DNA of 64,000 nt from Anaerosporobacter faecicola (GCF_012070565.1 NZ_JAAQRO010000009.1:62001-126000); one strand, 5' to 3'. Shown: positions 8,285 to 17,194, numbered from the stretch's first letter. Made by a program: numbers and translations. Notes: generated from the letters alone by a model not told the origin.

Positions 8285-9088
8285 ATGAGTGAGATGTTAA
8301 AAGAAGAATGGAAGAAGGAAATTGAGATTAAGATTGATGATGTGTGTATGTCCTTCAAAGATAACAGTGGCAATGATGTACAGGCCTTGAATCACATTAA
8401 CCTTGCTATACACAAAGGTGAATTCATCTCTCTTCTTGGTCCTTCTGGATGTGGTAAAACTACATTACTTCGTACCATTGCAGATCTATTAGAACCAACT
8501 ACAGGAAAAGTCAGAATTAGTGGGATGACCCCAAAAGAAATCCGTTTGCAACAAAAGTTCGGAATCGTATTCCAAAGTCCCGTATTGTTCGAATGGAGAA
8601 CCGTTAAAAAGAATGTAGAGCTTCCTTTAGAAATCATGTACTGGAGTAAAGAGGAACGATCCAAACAGGCAGATAAGATGTTGGAATTGGTTGGACTTAC
8701 AAAATTCGCGGATCATTATCCGAAACAATTAAGTGGTGGTATGCAACAAAGAGTAGGTATTGCAAGAGCATTTGGTATCAAACCCAACATTCTGCTGATG
8801 GACGAACCGTTCTCCGCATTAGATGAATTTACAAAAGAAAAATTACATGATGATTTACTAAAGATGTGGAGAGAGACGAATAAAACCGTTATCTTCGTAA
8901 CCCATAACATTCAGGAAGCAGTTTATCTGTCAGATAAAGTCTGTGTCTTGTCTCCACACCCAGGCAGATTATCAGCAGTTGTTGATATCGATTTAGAAAG
9001 ACCACGAAATATTCGTATGAAAGAATCGCAGCATTTTACGGATCTTGTAGCCAAAGTAAGAAACAGTTTTGAAGGAGGGAGCCTATGA
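8285..9088 (+). CDS. ABC transporter ATP-binding protein (nitrate/taurine/pyrimidine-precursor family)
   Basis: 267 residues. Walker A GPSGCGKTT is at 52-60, the Q-loop is in FGIVFQSPVLFEW, the signature is LSGGMQQR, and Walker B with the catalytic Glu is ILLMDEPFSALDEFT. An H-loop follows in VTHNIQEAVYLSD. The sequence belongs to the ATPases that serve NMT1/THI5-type importers (the SsuB/TauB/ThiZ group). AGGAGG precedes ATG 8285. The stop overlaps the next start by four bases (ATGA), so it is coupled to two permeases and a lipoprotein. In this island the importer most likely brings in a pyrimidine or related heterocycle. Confidence 0.9.
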   Translation: MSEMLKEEWKKEIEIKIDDVCMSFKDNSGNDVQALNHINLAIHKGEFISLLGPSGCGKTTLLRTIADLLEPTTGKVRISGMTPKEIRLQQKFGIVFQSPVLFEWRTVKKNVELPLEIMYWSKEERSKQADKMLELVGLTKFADHYPKQLSGGMQQRVGIARAFGIKPNILLMDEPFSALDEFTKEKLHDDLLKMWRETNKTVIFVTHNIQEAVYLSDKVCVLSPHPGRLSAVVDIDLERPRNIRMKESQHFTDLVAKVRNSFEGGSL

Positions 9089-9924
9089 GTAAAGCAAAGA
9101 AGATTCTCTCATCAAAACCCCTGATCATGATGGTATGGTTTCTTGTGTTGGTTGTCCTTTGGGAAATAGGTGCGAGCAACATGGAGAAAACAAAGCGAAC
9201 CCCAGAGAATATTCTACCACATGTTTCACAGATTGTTGGATCTGTGACGGATGGCAAGTTGGTGAGTAACAATATGACAGCAACGCAGATAGTTTTGAAA
9301 AGTGCAGGAGCAACGTTAGAACGAGCGTTGATCGGTTTCTTATTCGGTTCAGTTTTTGGATTCTTAATGGCACTGCTCATGAAATTATCCAATCTTGTGG
9401 AAAAGACCATTTTCCCTTATCTGATGCTTATTCAGATGATTCCCATCATTGGTATGGCTCCAATCATTTTGGCAATTACCCATGATATTGGAACAAGCCG
9501 AATTGTGATTGCAGCAATCCTCACATTTTATCCAGTTGCGACGAATACGTTAGCAGGATTGAATTCCGTTTCCAAAGAAAAATATGAACTAATGTATTCT
9601 TACGCAGCGAATAAATGGACTATCTATAAAAAGGTGTTGATTCCTTCTTGCATACCTTACTTTTTTACGGGATTAAAGATTTCTGCACCAATGGCAATTA
9701 CCGCTTCCATCTTGGTGGATACGTTGCAAGGGGATGGAGGGCTTGGCTGTATGTTATCCCAATCACTAAAACATGCCATGAGTATATACGTATTCTGGCA
9801 AATCGTTTTCTTCAGTGCCATCATTGGAATACTAAGCAGTGTGTTAATGGGATTTATTGAAAAATTAGTTTCTCCGCAGATGCGACAATTCCGTCAAAGC
9901 CGAAAACATAGAAGCAAAGCCTAA
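9085..9924 (+). CDS. ABC transporter permease 1
   Basis: 279 residues with about six membrane segments: one near the N-terminus, with the rest between 65 and 265. It carries the EAA-type cytoplasmic loop that contacts the ATPase (SYAANKWTIYKKVLIPSCIPY, about 170-190). It is the BPD_transp_1 fold of the SsuC/TauC/ThiX group. Translation is coupled to the ATPase gene by a four-base overlap, with GGAGGGAG upstream. It pairs with permease 2 to form the channel. No anomaly was seen. Confidence 0.88.
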   Translation: MSKAKKILSSKPLIMMVWFLVLVVLWEIGASNMEKTKRTPENILPHVSQIVGSVTDGKLVSNNMTATQIVLKSAGATLERALIGFLFGSVFGFLMALLMKLSNLVEKTIFPYLMLIQMIPIIGMAPIILAITHDIGTSRIVIAAILTFYPVATNTLAGLNSVSKEKYELMYSYAANKWTIYKKVLIPSCIPYFFTGLKISAPMAITASILVDTLQGDGGLGCMLSQSLKHAMSIYVFWQIVFFSAIIGILSSVLMGFIEKLVSPQMRQFRQSRKHRSKA

Positions 9925-9940
9925 GAAAGGAGGCAATTGT

Positions 9941-10774
9941 ATGATAAAGAGAAAAAAGAATGTGTTTGTTCGTTTTATTACGAACCCGAAAGTACAACCC
10001 TTTCTAAGCGTGATCTTACCAGTGGCATTAGGACTATTCATATTCATATTGTGGCAAACCCAGGTATTACATAAGCTTCTTCACACGGATACATTTACAT
10101 TGCCACTACCGAGCCAGATCAATCAGATCATCGGAGATAATATTCCAAAGATTATAACCAATGTAAAATCGACGGTATTGGTAGCAGTAATTGGTTTAAC
10201 AATTGGTTCCTTGATTGGATATCTGATCGCCGTGATTGCAACGGTATTTCCCAAATGGGGTGCAGGCGGATTATCAATCGTGGCTGCATTCAATGCGATT
10301 CCAATCGTTGCATTAGCACCTGTAATGACCAATTGGACAAAAGATGTCAGCAAGGATGCAAGTGTACGAAGTATGGTTGCAAAGATTTTGGTCGTAATGA
10401 TCGTTTCCATTGCCACAATGAGTGTAAATGCGTATCGAGGTCTGAATGATCTTCCGGTATTTTCCCTTGATTTGATGAAATCATATGCAGCAAAACGAAG
10501 AATCGTATTCTTGAAACTGCGATTACCGAACAGTGTACCCTATATATTTACCGCACTTCGTGTAGGTGTTCCTTCCAGTGTAATTAGTGCTATTGTTAGT
10601 GAATATTTTGCAGAATATATAACAGGTGTTGGAAGGCAGATTCGAGAGAATATTGTTATCGCACAATATGCAACCGCTTGGGCCTATATAGCAGTCGCCT
10701 GTATCATTGGTATTAGTATGTATTGTATATTGATGATCTTTGAGGGTATTTTGCTAAGAAACAGAAGATCGTAA
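9941..10774 (+). CDS. ABC transporter permease 2
   Basis: 277 residues with the same fold as the preceding gene and AAAGGAGG upstream. The N-terminal basic stretch (MIKRKKNVFVRFITNPK) precedes the first membrane span at about 22-40. The EAA loop is in LMKSYAAKRRIVFLKLRLPN (about 183-202). An insertion with NWTKDVSKDASVRSM sits between spans. Two different permeases imply a heterodimeric channel. It is separated by 98 bases from the binding-lipoprotein gene. Confidence 0.88.
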   Translation: MIKRKKNVFVRFITNPKVQPFLSVILPVALGLFIFILWQTQVLHKLLHTDTFTLPLPSQINQIIGDNIPKIITNVKSTVLVAVIGLTIGSLIGYLIAVIATVFPKWGAGGLSIVAAFNAIPIVALAPVMTNWTKDVSKDASVRSMVAKILVVMIVSIATMSVNAYRGLNDLPVFSLDLMKSYAAKRRIVFLKLRLPNSVPYIFTALRVGVPSSVISAIVSEYFAEYITGVGRQIRENIVIAQYATAWAYIAVACIIGISMYCILMIFEGILLRNRRS

Positions 10775-10872
10775 TGAAGATTACGAGAGTGTTACTGGCT
10801 GAATATAGAGTAATTTCAAGCTTTGAGACCTAAATGAAACTAGTTAATTTGATGAAAGGACATGGTGATGAT

Positions 10873-12063
10873 ATGAGAGATATGAGAAGATGCAGAACAA
10901 AAAAAATGAGTGCAATACTTATGGTAGCAGTATTAACAATGGCTTCTATGAATGGTTGTAGTAGTAAGAAAGAGACAACGAAAACGAACCAGACGAACCA
11001 AACAACAGAGGCTACAACAACGTCACCAGAAGGAACGACAGCAGCTGACACGAGTGAGGCAGGAGTGATGTCCAATGAAGAGATTATTAAACAAGCGGCT
11101 TCCGAAGGAAAAGTAGGAAACTGGGGACTTGGTAATGAATATGAGATTCAGGCGTTACTAACAAAGTACGGACAACCAATTACCTATCTTAGCCAGGCAT
11201 TTGATATGGACGGTTTTGATGATGATTCCATCAGTTTAGCTTCTGCAATGACATTTAATGAATTAGGACTTGTGAAGAATAGTTATGATGGCGGATATAA
11301 TTACGGAAATACCGTTGGAACCATTGATATGAATGAGGAAGGAGTTGCTATGTTAGAGGATAATATCTTCTGTACAAAAGCATTTGCAATGGCAAATCCA
11401 AACACAGTAAAAGCGTTCATCTATGCATCGATGCAAGGTTGGAAGTATGCGTGTGAAAATCCGGAAGAAGCAGCAGAAATCGTTTACAAATACGGTTCCT
11501 CTGTTTCACCAGATCATCAAGCTTATATGGCAAGTGAAGTAAAGAAACTAGTTGAGACAGACATGCAAGGAAGTGCAGTTACAGAGCTTGGTAAAATGGA
11601 TGAAGCAGCAATGCAACAGACATTACAGTTAGCGCAACAATACATACAACTTGATGACGCGACAGCAGCAGACAAATTAAGCAAACTTACCTTAGATGAT
11701 GTGAGAGACACTTCTTATTGGGAAGCAGCAGCTTCTTCTACGGACGGAAAATTCGGTGATCTGGAAAAAACAGATGTAACAATTCAATTAAAGTGGCTTC
11801 CACAAGCACAGTTCATGGGTTACTATGTAGCATTAGAAAAAGGTTACTATAAGGAAGTTGGTCTAAACGTCGATGTTGTTTCTGGTGGTGGAGATATCAG
11901 TGAAACAACGGCAGTAAGCAATGGAACAGTAGACTTTGGTGTTACATGGTTAGCAAACTTGATCGCAGCGAATGCAGGCGGTATGGATCTGTTAGAAGTA
12001 TCCCAAGTATATCAAAGATCAGGTCTTGTCTTAGTTTATAAGCTAGATACATTTACAAAATAG
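10873..12063 (+). CDS. Substrate-binding lipoprotein, NMT1/THI5-like, with circularly permuted halves
   Basis: 396 residues. A lipoprotein signal ends at SMNGC (lipid-modified Cys about 29) and is followed by a Thr-rich linker. Residues about 80-284 then carry what is normally the second half of an NMT1/THI5-like protein: VGNWGLGNEYEIQALL, AMTFNELGLV, EEGVAMLEDNIFCTKAF, AFIYASMQGWKYACENPEEA. Residues about 301-396 carry what is normally the first half: VTIQLKWLPQAQFMGYYVAL, EKGYYKEVGLNVDVVSGGG, VDFGVTWLANLIAA, QVYQRSGLVLVYK. The protein ends where the usual order would continue into the VGNWG segment. All parts are present and in frame, so this is a permutation, not a truncation. ATG 10873 has GGTGAT upstream; earlier in-frame starts lack one. 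It is the only binding protein of the importer. Confidence 0.85.
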   Translation: MRDMRRCRTKKMSAILMVAVLTMASMNGCSSKKETTKTNQTNQTTEATTTSPEGTTAADTSEAGVMSNEEIIKQAASEGKVGNWGLGNEYEIQALLTKYGQPITYLSQAFDMDGFDDDSISLASAMTFNELGLVKNSYDGGYNYGNTVGTIDMNEEGVAMLEDNIFCTKAFAMANPNTVKAFIYASMQGWKYACENPEEAAEIVYKYGSSVSPDHQAYMASEVKKLVETDMQGSAVTELGKMDEAAMQQTLQLAQQYIQLDDATAADKLSKLTLDDVRDTSYWEAAASSTDGKFGDLEKTDVTIQLKWLPQAQFMGYYVALEKGYYKEVGLNVDVVSGGGDISETTAVSNGTVDFGVTWLANLIAANAGGMDLLEVSQVYQRSGLVLVYKLDTFTK

Positions 12064-12123
12064 AGAATAACTCAAACTTCATACTTGAATGTATGGAACG
12101 CGTATGTGGTTGTGATATTTAGT

Positions 12124-12149
12124 TGGGGTCAATCCATGGATTGATCCCA
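12124..12149. promoter_or_regulatory. 26-bp near-perfect palindrome between binding protein and dihydropyrimidinase genes
   Basis: TGGGGTCAATCCA is followed directly by TGGATTGATCCCA, with one G:T mismatch and no spacer. There is no U tract, so it is not a standard terminator. It could be an operator, an mRNA processing or stability hairpin, or a partial attenuator inside the operon. Confidence 0.5.
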
Positions 12150-12215
12150 GGATCTAAGAAAATAGAAGGTAAGGAATTACCTAAAAGATAATGAAACAGA
12201 AGGGATGGATGAAAT

Positions 12216-13586
12216 ATGGATTTGCTAATAAAGAATGGAACGGTTGTTACAGCAAAAGAAAGTTTTGTGGCAGATGTAGCAGTAGATGCAGGGAAGATTG
12301 TAGCAATAGGAAAGGACTTACCGATGGAAGCGAATCAAGTAGTAGATGCTACGGGAAAGTTAGTGCTACCTGGTGCACTGGATGTGCATACCCATTTGGC
12401 AATGCCATTTGGTGGAACAGTTTCTGCAGATAGTTACTTATCAGGAACAAGAGCCGCTGCTTGTGGTGGAGTTACCACCGTATTTGATTATCCAGTGCAG
12501 CACAAAGGAGAAACCATCTTAGGATTGGTGAATTCGAAGAAAGCAATTTTGGAAAAAGAGGCATGCGTTGATTATGCGTTTCACTGTTGTATTACCGATC
12601 TGAATGAAGGTACGATTCTTGAAGAGATGGAAAAGGCAGTAGAAGAAGGAATCACAAGCTTCAAATGCTTTTTAGTATACAAAAAAGAAAATATGATGGT
12701 TGATGATGGAACGTTAGCAAGACTGCTACTTCGAGCGAAAGAACTCGGTGCTATGATTAATGTTCATGCAGAGAATCCAGATTTAATTGACTTAAATATA
12801 GAAAAATTCCTGGCAGAAGGCAAAACAAGTGCCTGGTACCATTACCTAAGTAGACCAGAGTTTGTGGAAGCAGAAGCAGATAAGAGAGCTGTGCACTGGG
12901 CAACGCATCTTGATGCACCAATCTATCTTGTACATATGGCAGATAAAGAAGGATTGGAGGCTTGTATTGATGCAAAGAAGGCAGGGCATGAGGTTTATGT
13001 AGAAACTTGTCCACAATATCTGGAATTTACTTGTGATGTATACAAGAGAGAAGATGGTAGGAATTTCGTATGTTCCCCTCCAATGAAAGGGCAAGAGAGC
13101 CAAGATGCATTATGGGAAGCTTTGAAAGCTGGATTTATCGATACCATAGCAACTGATCATTGTCCATTCCAAAGTTTTGAAAAGGATTGGGGAAAAGATA
13201 ATTTTACAAAAATTCCGAATGGTTGTGCAGGTATTGAAAACATGTATCCATATATGCTTGATGCAGCCAATGCAGGAAAGATTTCGTTTGAAAGAGTTGT
13301 TGAGTTATGTTCTACAAATCCAGCAAGAATCTTTGGTTGTACAGAGAAAGGTTCTCTTGCAATTGGAAAAGATGCAGATATCGTGATTTATGATAAAGAC
13401 AAAGATTTCACCATTCATGTTGAGAATATGCATTCTGATTATGATCATACCATTTGGGAAGGAAAGCAATTACATGGATATCCGGTACAGACCTATTTAC
13501 GAGGAAACCTTGTATATGACAATGGTGAATTTGTTGGTGAAGTAGGAGCAGGCAAGTATGTGAAACGAGTTCGTAAAGCAAATTAA
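12216..13586 (+). CDS. hydA: Dihydropyrimidinase (D-hydantoinase family)
   Basis: 456 residues of the cyclic amidohydrolase superfamily. It opens dihydrouracil or dihydrothymine to N-carbamoyl-beta-alanine or its methyl homologue. Binuclear metal ligands are visible: H58 and H60 (DVHTH), the carbamylated lysine K150 (SFKCF), H184 (NVHAEN), H240 (LVHM) and D314 (ATDHCPF). The Tyr at 155 (FLVYKK) corresponds to the substrate-binding tyrosine of the family. ATG 12216 follows an AAGGGATGG stretch. Its position between the importer and the dihydropyrimidine dehydrogenase supports dihydropyrimidine rather than hydantoin as the natural substrate. The C-terminal GEVGAGKYVKR tail is typical. Confidence 0.9.
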   Translation: MDLLIKNGTVVTAKESFVADVAVDAGKIVAIGKDLPMEANQVVDATGKLVLPGALDVHTHLAMPFGGTVSADSYLSGTRAAACGGVTTVFDYPVQHKGETILGLVNSKKAILEKEACVDYAFHCCITDLNEGTILEEMEKAVEEGITSFKCFLVYKKENMMVDDGTLARLLLRAKELGAMINVHAENPDLIDLNIEKFLAEGKTSAWYHYLSRPEFVEAEADKRAVHWATHLDAPIYLVHMADKEGLEACIDAKKAGHEVYVETCPQYLEFTCDVYKREDGRNFVCSPPMKGQESQDALWEALKAGFIDTIATDHCPFQSFEKDWGKDNFTKIPNGCAGIENMYPYMLDAANAGKISFERVVELCSTNPARIFGCTEKGSLAIGKDADIVIYDKDKDFTIHVENMHSDYDHTIWEGKQLHGYPVQTYLRGNLVYDNGEFVGEVGAGKYVKRVRKAN

Positions 13587-13689
13587 CTAGATCAAAGGGA
13601 ATATCAATAAAGGGATATATACCAGGATTTTAATGACGAATAAACAATTGATAAAAATGATGGTAGAAAGATGAATGGAGGCGATCCGT

Positions 13690-15186
13690 ATGGTAGTAAT
13701 AGACAGAAAAATTAGTACATTAACAAATGCTTGCTTTCTTTGTGAAGACCCAACTTGTACAAAGGCATGTAGAAAGCAACTTGATCCAGCTAGAGTAATC
13801 CGCGCACTTCGCTTTGAGAACATGCAAGGTGCCAGAGCACAGATTACAGAAGAATCCACTTGTGAAACATGTGAAGAGAAAGCATGTATGAGTGCCTGTG
13901 TGAGATCGCAATATGATCATCCTGTTGCAATTGACGAGATTATGAAAGCTACAAAGTTGTTGCCAGTTCAGGAGGACATGCAGAAAATTGACCTGACAAC
14001 ACAAATCTGTGGTGTAACATGTGAGAATCCATTTTTCTTATCTTCATCAGTGGTTGGTAGTAATTATGAAATGGTTGCGAAAGCATTTGATATGGGATTT
14101 GCTGGTGTTGCATTTAAGACAGTAGGCATGTTTGTTCCTAAAGAAGTTTCTCCACGGTTTTCACAGATTGAGAAGGAAGGTGAAAAGTTCGTTGGTTTTA
14201 AGAATATTGAACAGATTTCTGATCATACGCTGGAAGAAAATCTTGGATTCTTCCGTCGGTTAAAGAAGGAATACCCAAGTAAGATCATTATTGCTTCTAT
14301 TATGGGACGAACGGAGGAAGAATGGACCAAACTTGCAACATTAGTAGAAGAAGCTGGAGCAGATATCATTGAATGTAACTTTTCTTGTCCTCATATGAGT
14401 GGCTCTGGTTTAGGAAGTGATGTGGGAACAAATCCGGAGTTGGTACATCTCTATACCAAAGCGACGAAGAAAGGAACCACATTACCAGTGCTAGCAAAGA
14501 TGACACCGAATATCACCAATATGGAGGTTCCAGCCAGAGCAGCAGTGGAAGCGGGTGCAGATGGCTTGGCAGCAATTAATACGATTAAGAGTATCATGAA
14601 TGTGAATTTAGATACCTTCGTATCAGCCCCTGAGGTAGTGGGAAGTTCTTCTGTAGGTGGATATTCTGGTAAGGCGGTTAAGCCAATTGCCCTTCGTTTC
14701 ATTCATGATATGAAAGTAGACCCGATGTTAAAAGAGATTCCAATCAGCGGAATGGGCGGTATTACAACATGGAGAGATGCGTTGGAATTTATTGCAATGG
14801 GTTGTTCAACCGTTCAGATTACAACATCGGTTATGGAATATGGATATCGGATTATTGATGATTTACTTGATGGTTTATCACGATATATGGCGGAACATAA
14901 GTTGGGTAAGATTGATGAAATTCTAGGAAAAGCACTTCCTACTGTAGTAGCAGCCGAAAGCCTTGATCGTGACAGCATTTGTTATCCTAAGTTTGATCGG
15001 AAACGCTGCATTGGCTGTGATCGTTGTGTTGTTTCTTGTTACGATGGTGGACACCAGGCATTATCCGCTGGAAACGATCGAAAACCAGTTATGGATGCAA
15101 AGAAATGTGTGGGCTGTCACCTTTGTACCACAGTTTGTCCAGTGGATGCGATTTCAATGGGAGCTAGAGTGAGGAAGGTCAAATAA
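13690..15186 (+). CDS. preA: Dihydropyrimidine dehydrogenase, PreA type with extra N-terminal Fe-S domain, no flavin/NAD domain
   Basis: 498 residues. It reduces uracil/thymine with FMN. Residues 10-75 hold two cysteine motifs of identical spacing, CX2CX4CX3C (C15, 18, 23, 27 and C58, 61, 66, 70). They resemble the N-terminus of PreT/GltD and domain I of animal DPD (LDPARVIRALRFEN). From about 105 comes the PreA FMN barrel (VGSNYEMVAKAF, ECNFSCPHM, LAKMTPNI, SGYSGKAVKPIALRF, ISGMGGI). Two [4Fe-4S] motifs end it (CIGCDRCVVSC, CVGCHLCTTVCP). The FAD and NAD(P)H domains that lie between these parts in full-length DPD are absent, and no preT is nearby, so electrons probably arrive from ferredoxin or another protein. 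GGAGG at 13676 supports ATG 13690. The loop that holds the catalytic Cys of mammalian DPD reads GSDVG here, as I recall for E. coli PreA. Confidence 0.9.
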   Translation: MVVIDRKISTLTNACFLCEDPTCTKACRKQLDPARVIRALRFENMQGARAQITEESTCETCEEKACMSACVRSQYDHPVAIDEIMKATKLLPVQEDMQKIDLTTQICGVTCENPFFLSSSVVGSNYEMVAKAFDMGFAGVAFKTVGMFVPKEVSPRFSQIEKEGEKFVGFKNIEQISDHTLEENLGFFRRLKKEYPSKIIIASIMGRTEEEWTKLATLVEEAGADIIECNFSCPHMSGSGLGSDVGTNPELVHLYTKATKKGTTLPVLAKMTPNITNMEVPARAAVEAGADGLAAINTIKSIMNVNLDTFVSAPEVVGSSSVGGYSGKAVKPIALRFIHDMKVDPMLKEIPISGMGGITTWRDALEFIAMGCSTVQITTSVMEYGYRIIDDLLDGLSRYMAEHKLGKIDEILGKALPTVVAAESLDRDSICYPKFDRKRCIGCDRCVVSCYDGGHQALSAGNDRKPVMDAKKCVGCHLCTTVCPVDAISMGARVRKVK

Positions 15187-15287
15187 ACAGTTTTGCAACA
15201 GGAATGTAGAGAATAATAAATAACATAATCAAAATCAAGTACATACAAGATTATAAAAGCTCAATTAGAAAGGGAACGGTGATTATT

Positions 15288-16550
15288 ATGTATACATGTA
15301 GTTTAGAAAGAATGACAGATAAGATCAAAACATTTTCACAATTTGGAGACGCTGGACATGGTGGAATTACAAGATATTCGTTATCGCCAGAAGCTTTAAT
15401 GGCAAGAAACGAGTTCAAGAAACGAATGGAAGCAATCGGTGCAATTATTGAAATTGATGATGTAGCCAACATGTATGCAACACTTCCAGGTAGTGATCCA
15501 AAAGCAAAACGTATTGTAATGGGTTCCCATGTGGATTCTGTTAAGAATGGTGGTAACTATGATGGTATCTTAGGTGTTATGTCTGCTATGGAAGTACTAG
15601 AAACGGTTGCAGAACAAAAGATACCACATAAGCATCCATTAACAGCGATGATTTGGACGAATGAAGAAGGTTCTCTGTATCCACCAGCAATGATGTGTTC
15701 CGGAATTGTTTGCTATGATTATATTCCAGAAGACATTCGTGTGAAATTCAAATACGAAGATATGATGAAATCAGCAAGTATCCTAGATCCAACAAAAACA
15801 TTTGGAGAAGCACTTGAAAAATCAGGCTTTAAAGGGGATAAGAAGTATCGAATCTCTCCTGAAAATTATCAATACATGTTCGAAACGCATATTGAACAAG
15901 GACCAATTCTTGAAGATGCTGGAAATACCGTAGGTGTAGTTGACTGTGTACTTGGAATGTTCAATTACCGTGTAAAATTCTATGGACAAACGGTTCATGC
16001 TGGAACATTTCCTATGCCAAAGAGAAGAGATGCGTTCTATGCAGCGTCCATGGCTTTATGTTACTTACATGAAGAAATCGATAAGTTAGGTGTTACGGAC
16101 CTGGTATATACAACAGGTGAAGTTGTATGTCATCCATGTGTCCATACATGTGTACCTGATTTCTTTGATTTCTCCATCGATGCGAGACATGAAGATCCAA
16201 AGGTACTTGAAAAAGTTCTTGCAATCGTTAAGAGTGTAGCAGATCGGGAATGGAATGGCTGTATATGTGAAGTAACAAAAGCATGGAATCGTGATACCGT
16301 TTACTGGGATAAGAAGCTTGTATCTTATGTAAAAGCAGCAGCAGAAGAAGTAGGTGTAAAACATCAATACATTCACTCTGGAGCAGGGCATGATGCACAA
16401 TTCGCAGCATACATGCTACCAACTACGATGATCTTTGTACAATCAAAAGATGGTTTATCTCATTGTGAACCAGAATACTCATCACCAAAACATTGTACCG
16501 ATGGTGCAACGGTCATGTTAAATGCAGTATTGAAAGCGGATGCGGAATAA
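15288..16550 (+). CDS. M20-family Zn amidohydrolase, probable N-carbamoyl-beta-alanine amidohydrolase
   Basis: 420 residues from ATG 15288 (GGTGAT upstream); GTG 15279 behind AAAGGG is an alternative. It belongs to the hydantoinase/carbamoylase amidase family and would release beta-alanine, CO2 and ammonia from N-carbamoyl-beta-alanine (the PydC-type step). Metal ligands appear as GSHVDSV (H81), NYDGILG (D92), TNEEGS (E126/E127), ETHIEQGP and SHCEPE near the C-terminus. The GQTVHAGTFPMPKRRDA segment is the dimerisation-domain region that carries the substrate-carboxylate arginine. N-carbamoyl-L-amino acid hydrolase and allantoate amidohydrolase share this fold; gene context favours the pyrimidine step. 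Confidence 0.85.
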   Translation: MYTCSLERMTDKIKTFSQFGDAGHGGITRYSLSPEALMARNEFKKRMEAIGAIIEIDDVANMYATLPGSDPKAKRIVMGSHVDSVKNGGNYDGILGVMSAMEVLETVAEQKIPHKHPLTAMIWTNEEGSLYPPAMMCSGIVCYDYIPEDIRVKFKYEDMMKSASILDPTKTFGEALEKSGFKGDKKYRISPENYQYMFETHIEQGPILEDAGNTVGVVDCVLGMFNYRVKFYGQTVHAGTFPMPKRRDAFYAASMALCYLHEEIDKLGVTDLVYTTGEVVCHPCVHTCVPDFFDFSIDARHEDPKVLEKVLAIVKSVADREWNGCICEVTKAWNRDTVYWDKKLVSYVKAAAEEVGVKHQYIHSGAGHDAQFAAYMLPTTMIFVQSKDGLSHCEPEYSSPKHCTDGATVMLNAVLKADAE

Positions 16551-16570
16551 GCAAGTAAGGAGGGATTGCA

Positions 16571-17194
16571 ATGAAGAATTATGTAATCACGATTGCGAGA
16601 GGATTTGGAAGCGGTGGCAAAGAGATTGCAACGAAACTAGCAGAAGAATTGCAGATTCCATGTTATGAACGACAGATTCTTACCATGGCATCCCAGATGA
16701 GTGGAATTGATGAGAGCGAATTTGTAACGGTGGACGAAAAACTAAGAGGTTCTTATCTGACCAATCTACTAAAAGCTGTCCCATTTAGTACGGTTGTTGA
16801 ACCTACTGAAAAGGATTTCGTATCGGATACAAATCTTTTTAATATTCAGGCAGAGATTATTCGGAATCTTGCTAAGACGGAATCTTGTATCATTGTTGGA
16901 AAATGTGCCGATCATGTATTACGAAAGTATGGGAATGTAATAAGTGTCTACATAGAAGCACCAAGGTACGCCTGTGTTACTTCTATTATGAATAAGATGA
17001 ACGTTACTGAAGAGAGAGCGAACCAACTGATTAAGAAAACAGACAAATATAGAAGTAATTATTACAAGTACTATACTGGCGGAAAGGATTGGACAAACCC
17101 AATCAATTATGATCTGGTCTTGAATAGTGAACGAATTGGAAGAGACAAATGTGTTCAATTGATAAAGGAATATATACCAATTAAGTTATCCTAA
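16571..17194 (+). CDS. Cytidylate-kinase-like protein
   Basis: 207 residues of the cytidylate-kinase-like family found in many clostridia. The N-terminus VITIARGFGSGGKEIATKLA carries a modified P-loop. Family features include a CYERQIL segment and IIVGKCADHVLRKY in the middle, with an arginine-rich lid region (NVTEERANQLIKKTDKYR). Such proteins are diverged from Cmk and their substrates are mostly untested. AAGGAGGG precedes ATG 16571, and it starts 20 bases after the amidohydrolase, so it is co-transcribed with pyrimidine degradation. A role in sensing or salvaging a pyrimidine nucleotide is plausible but unproven. Confidence 0.8.
   Translation: MKNYVITIARGFGSGGKEIATKLAEELQIPCYERQILTMASQMSGIDESEFVTVDEKLRGSYLTNLLKAVPFSTVVEPTEKDFVSDTNLFNIQAEIIRNLAKTESCIIVGKCADHVLRKYGNVISVYIEAPRYACVTSIMNKMNVTEERANQLIKKTDKYRSNYYKYYTGGKDWTNPINYDLVLNSERIGRDKCVQLIKEYIPIKLS

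Noticed and set aside
14371-14450. Loss of the catalytic cysteine in the dihydropyrimidine dehydrogenase (GSDVG loop)
   Set aside because: As I recall, E. coli PreA has the same GSDVG loop, so it is a normal feature of this subgroup and not damage.
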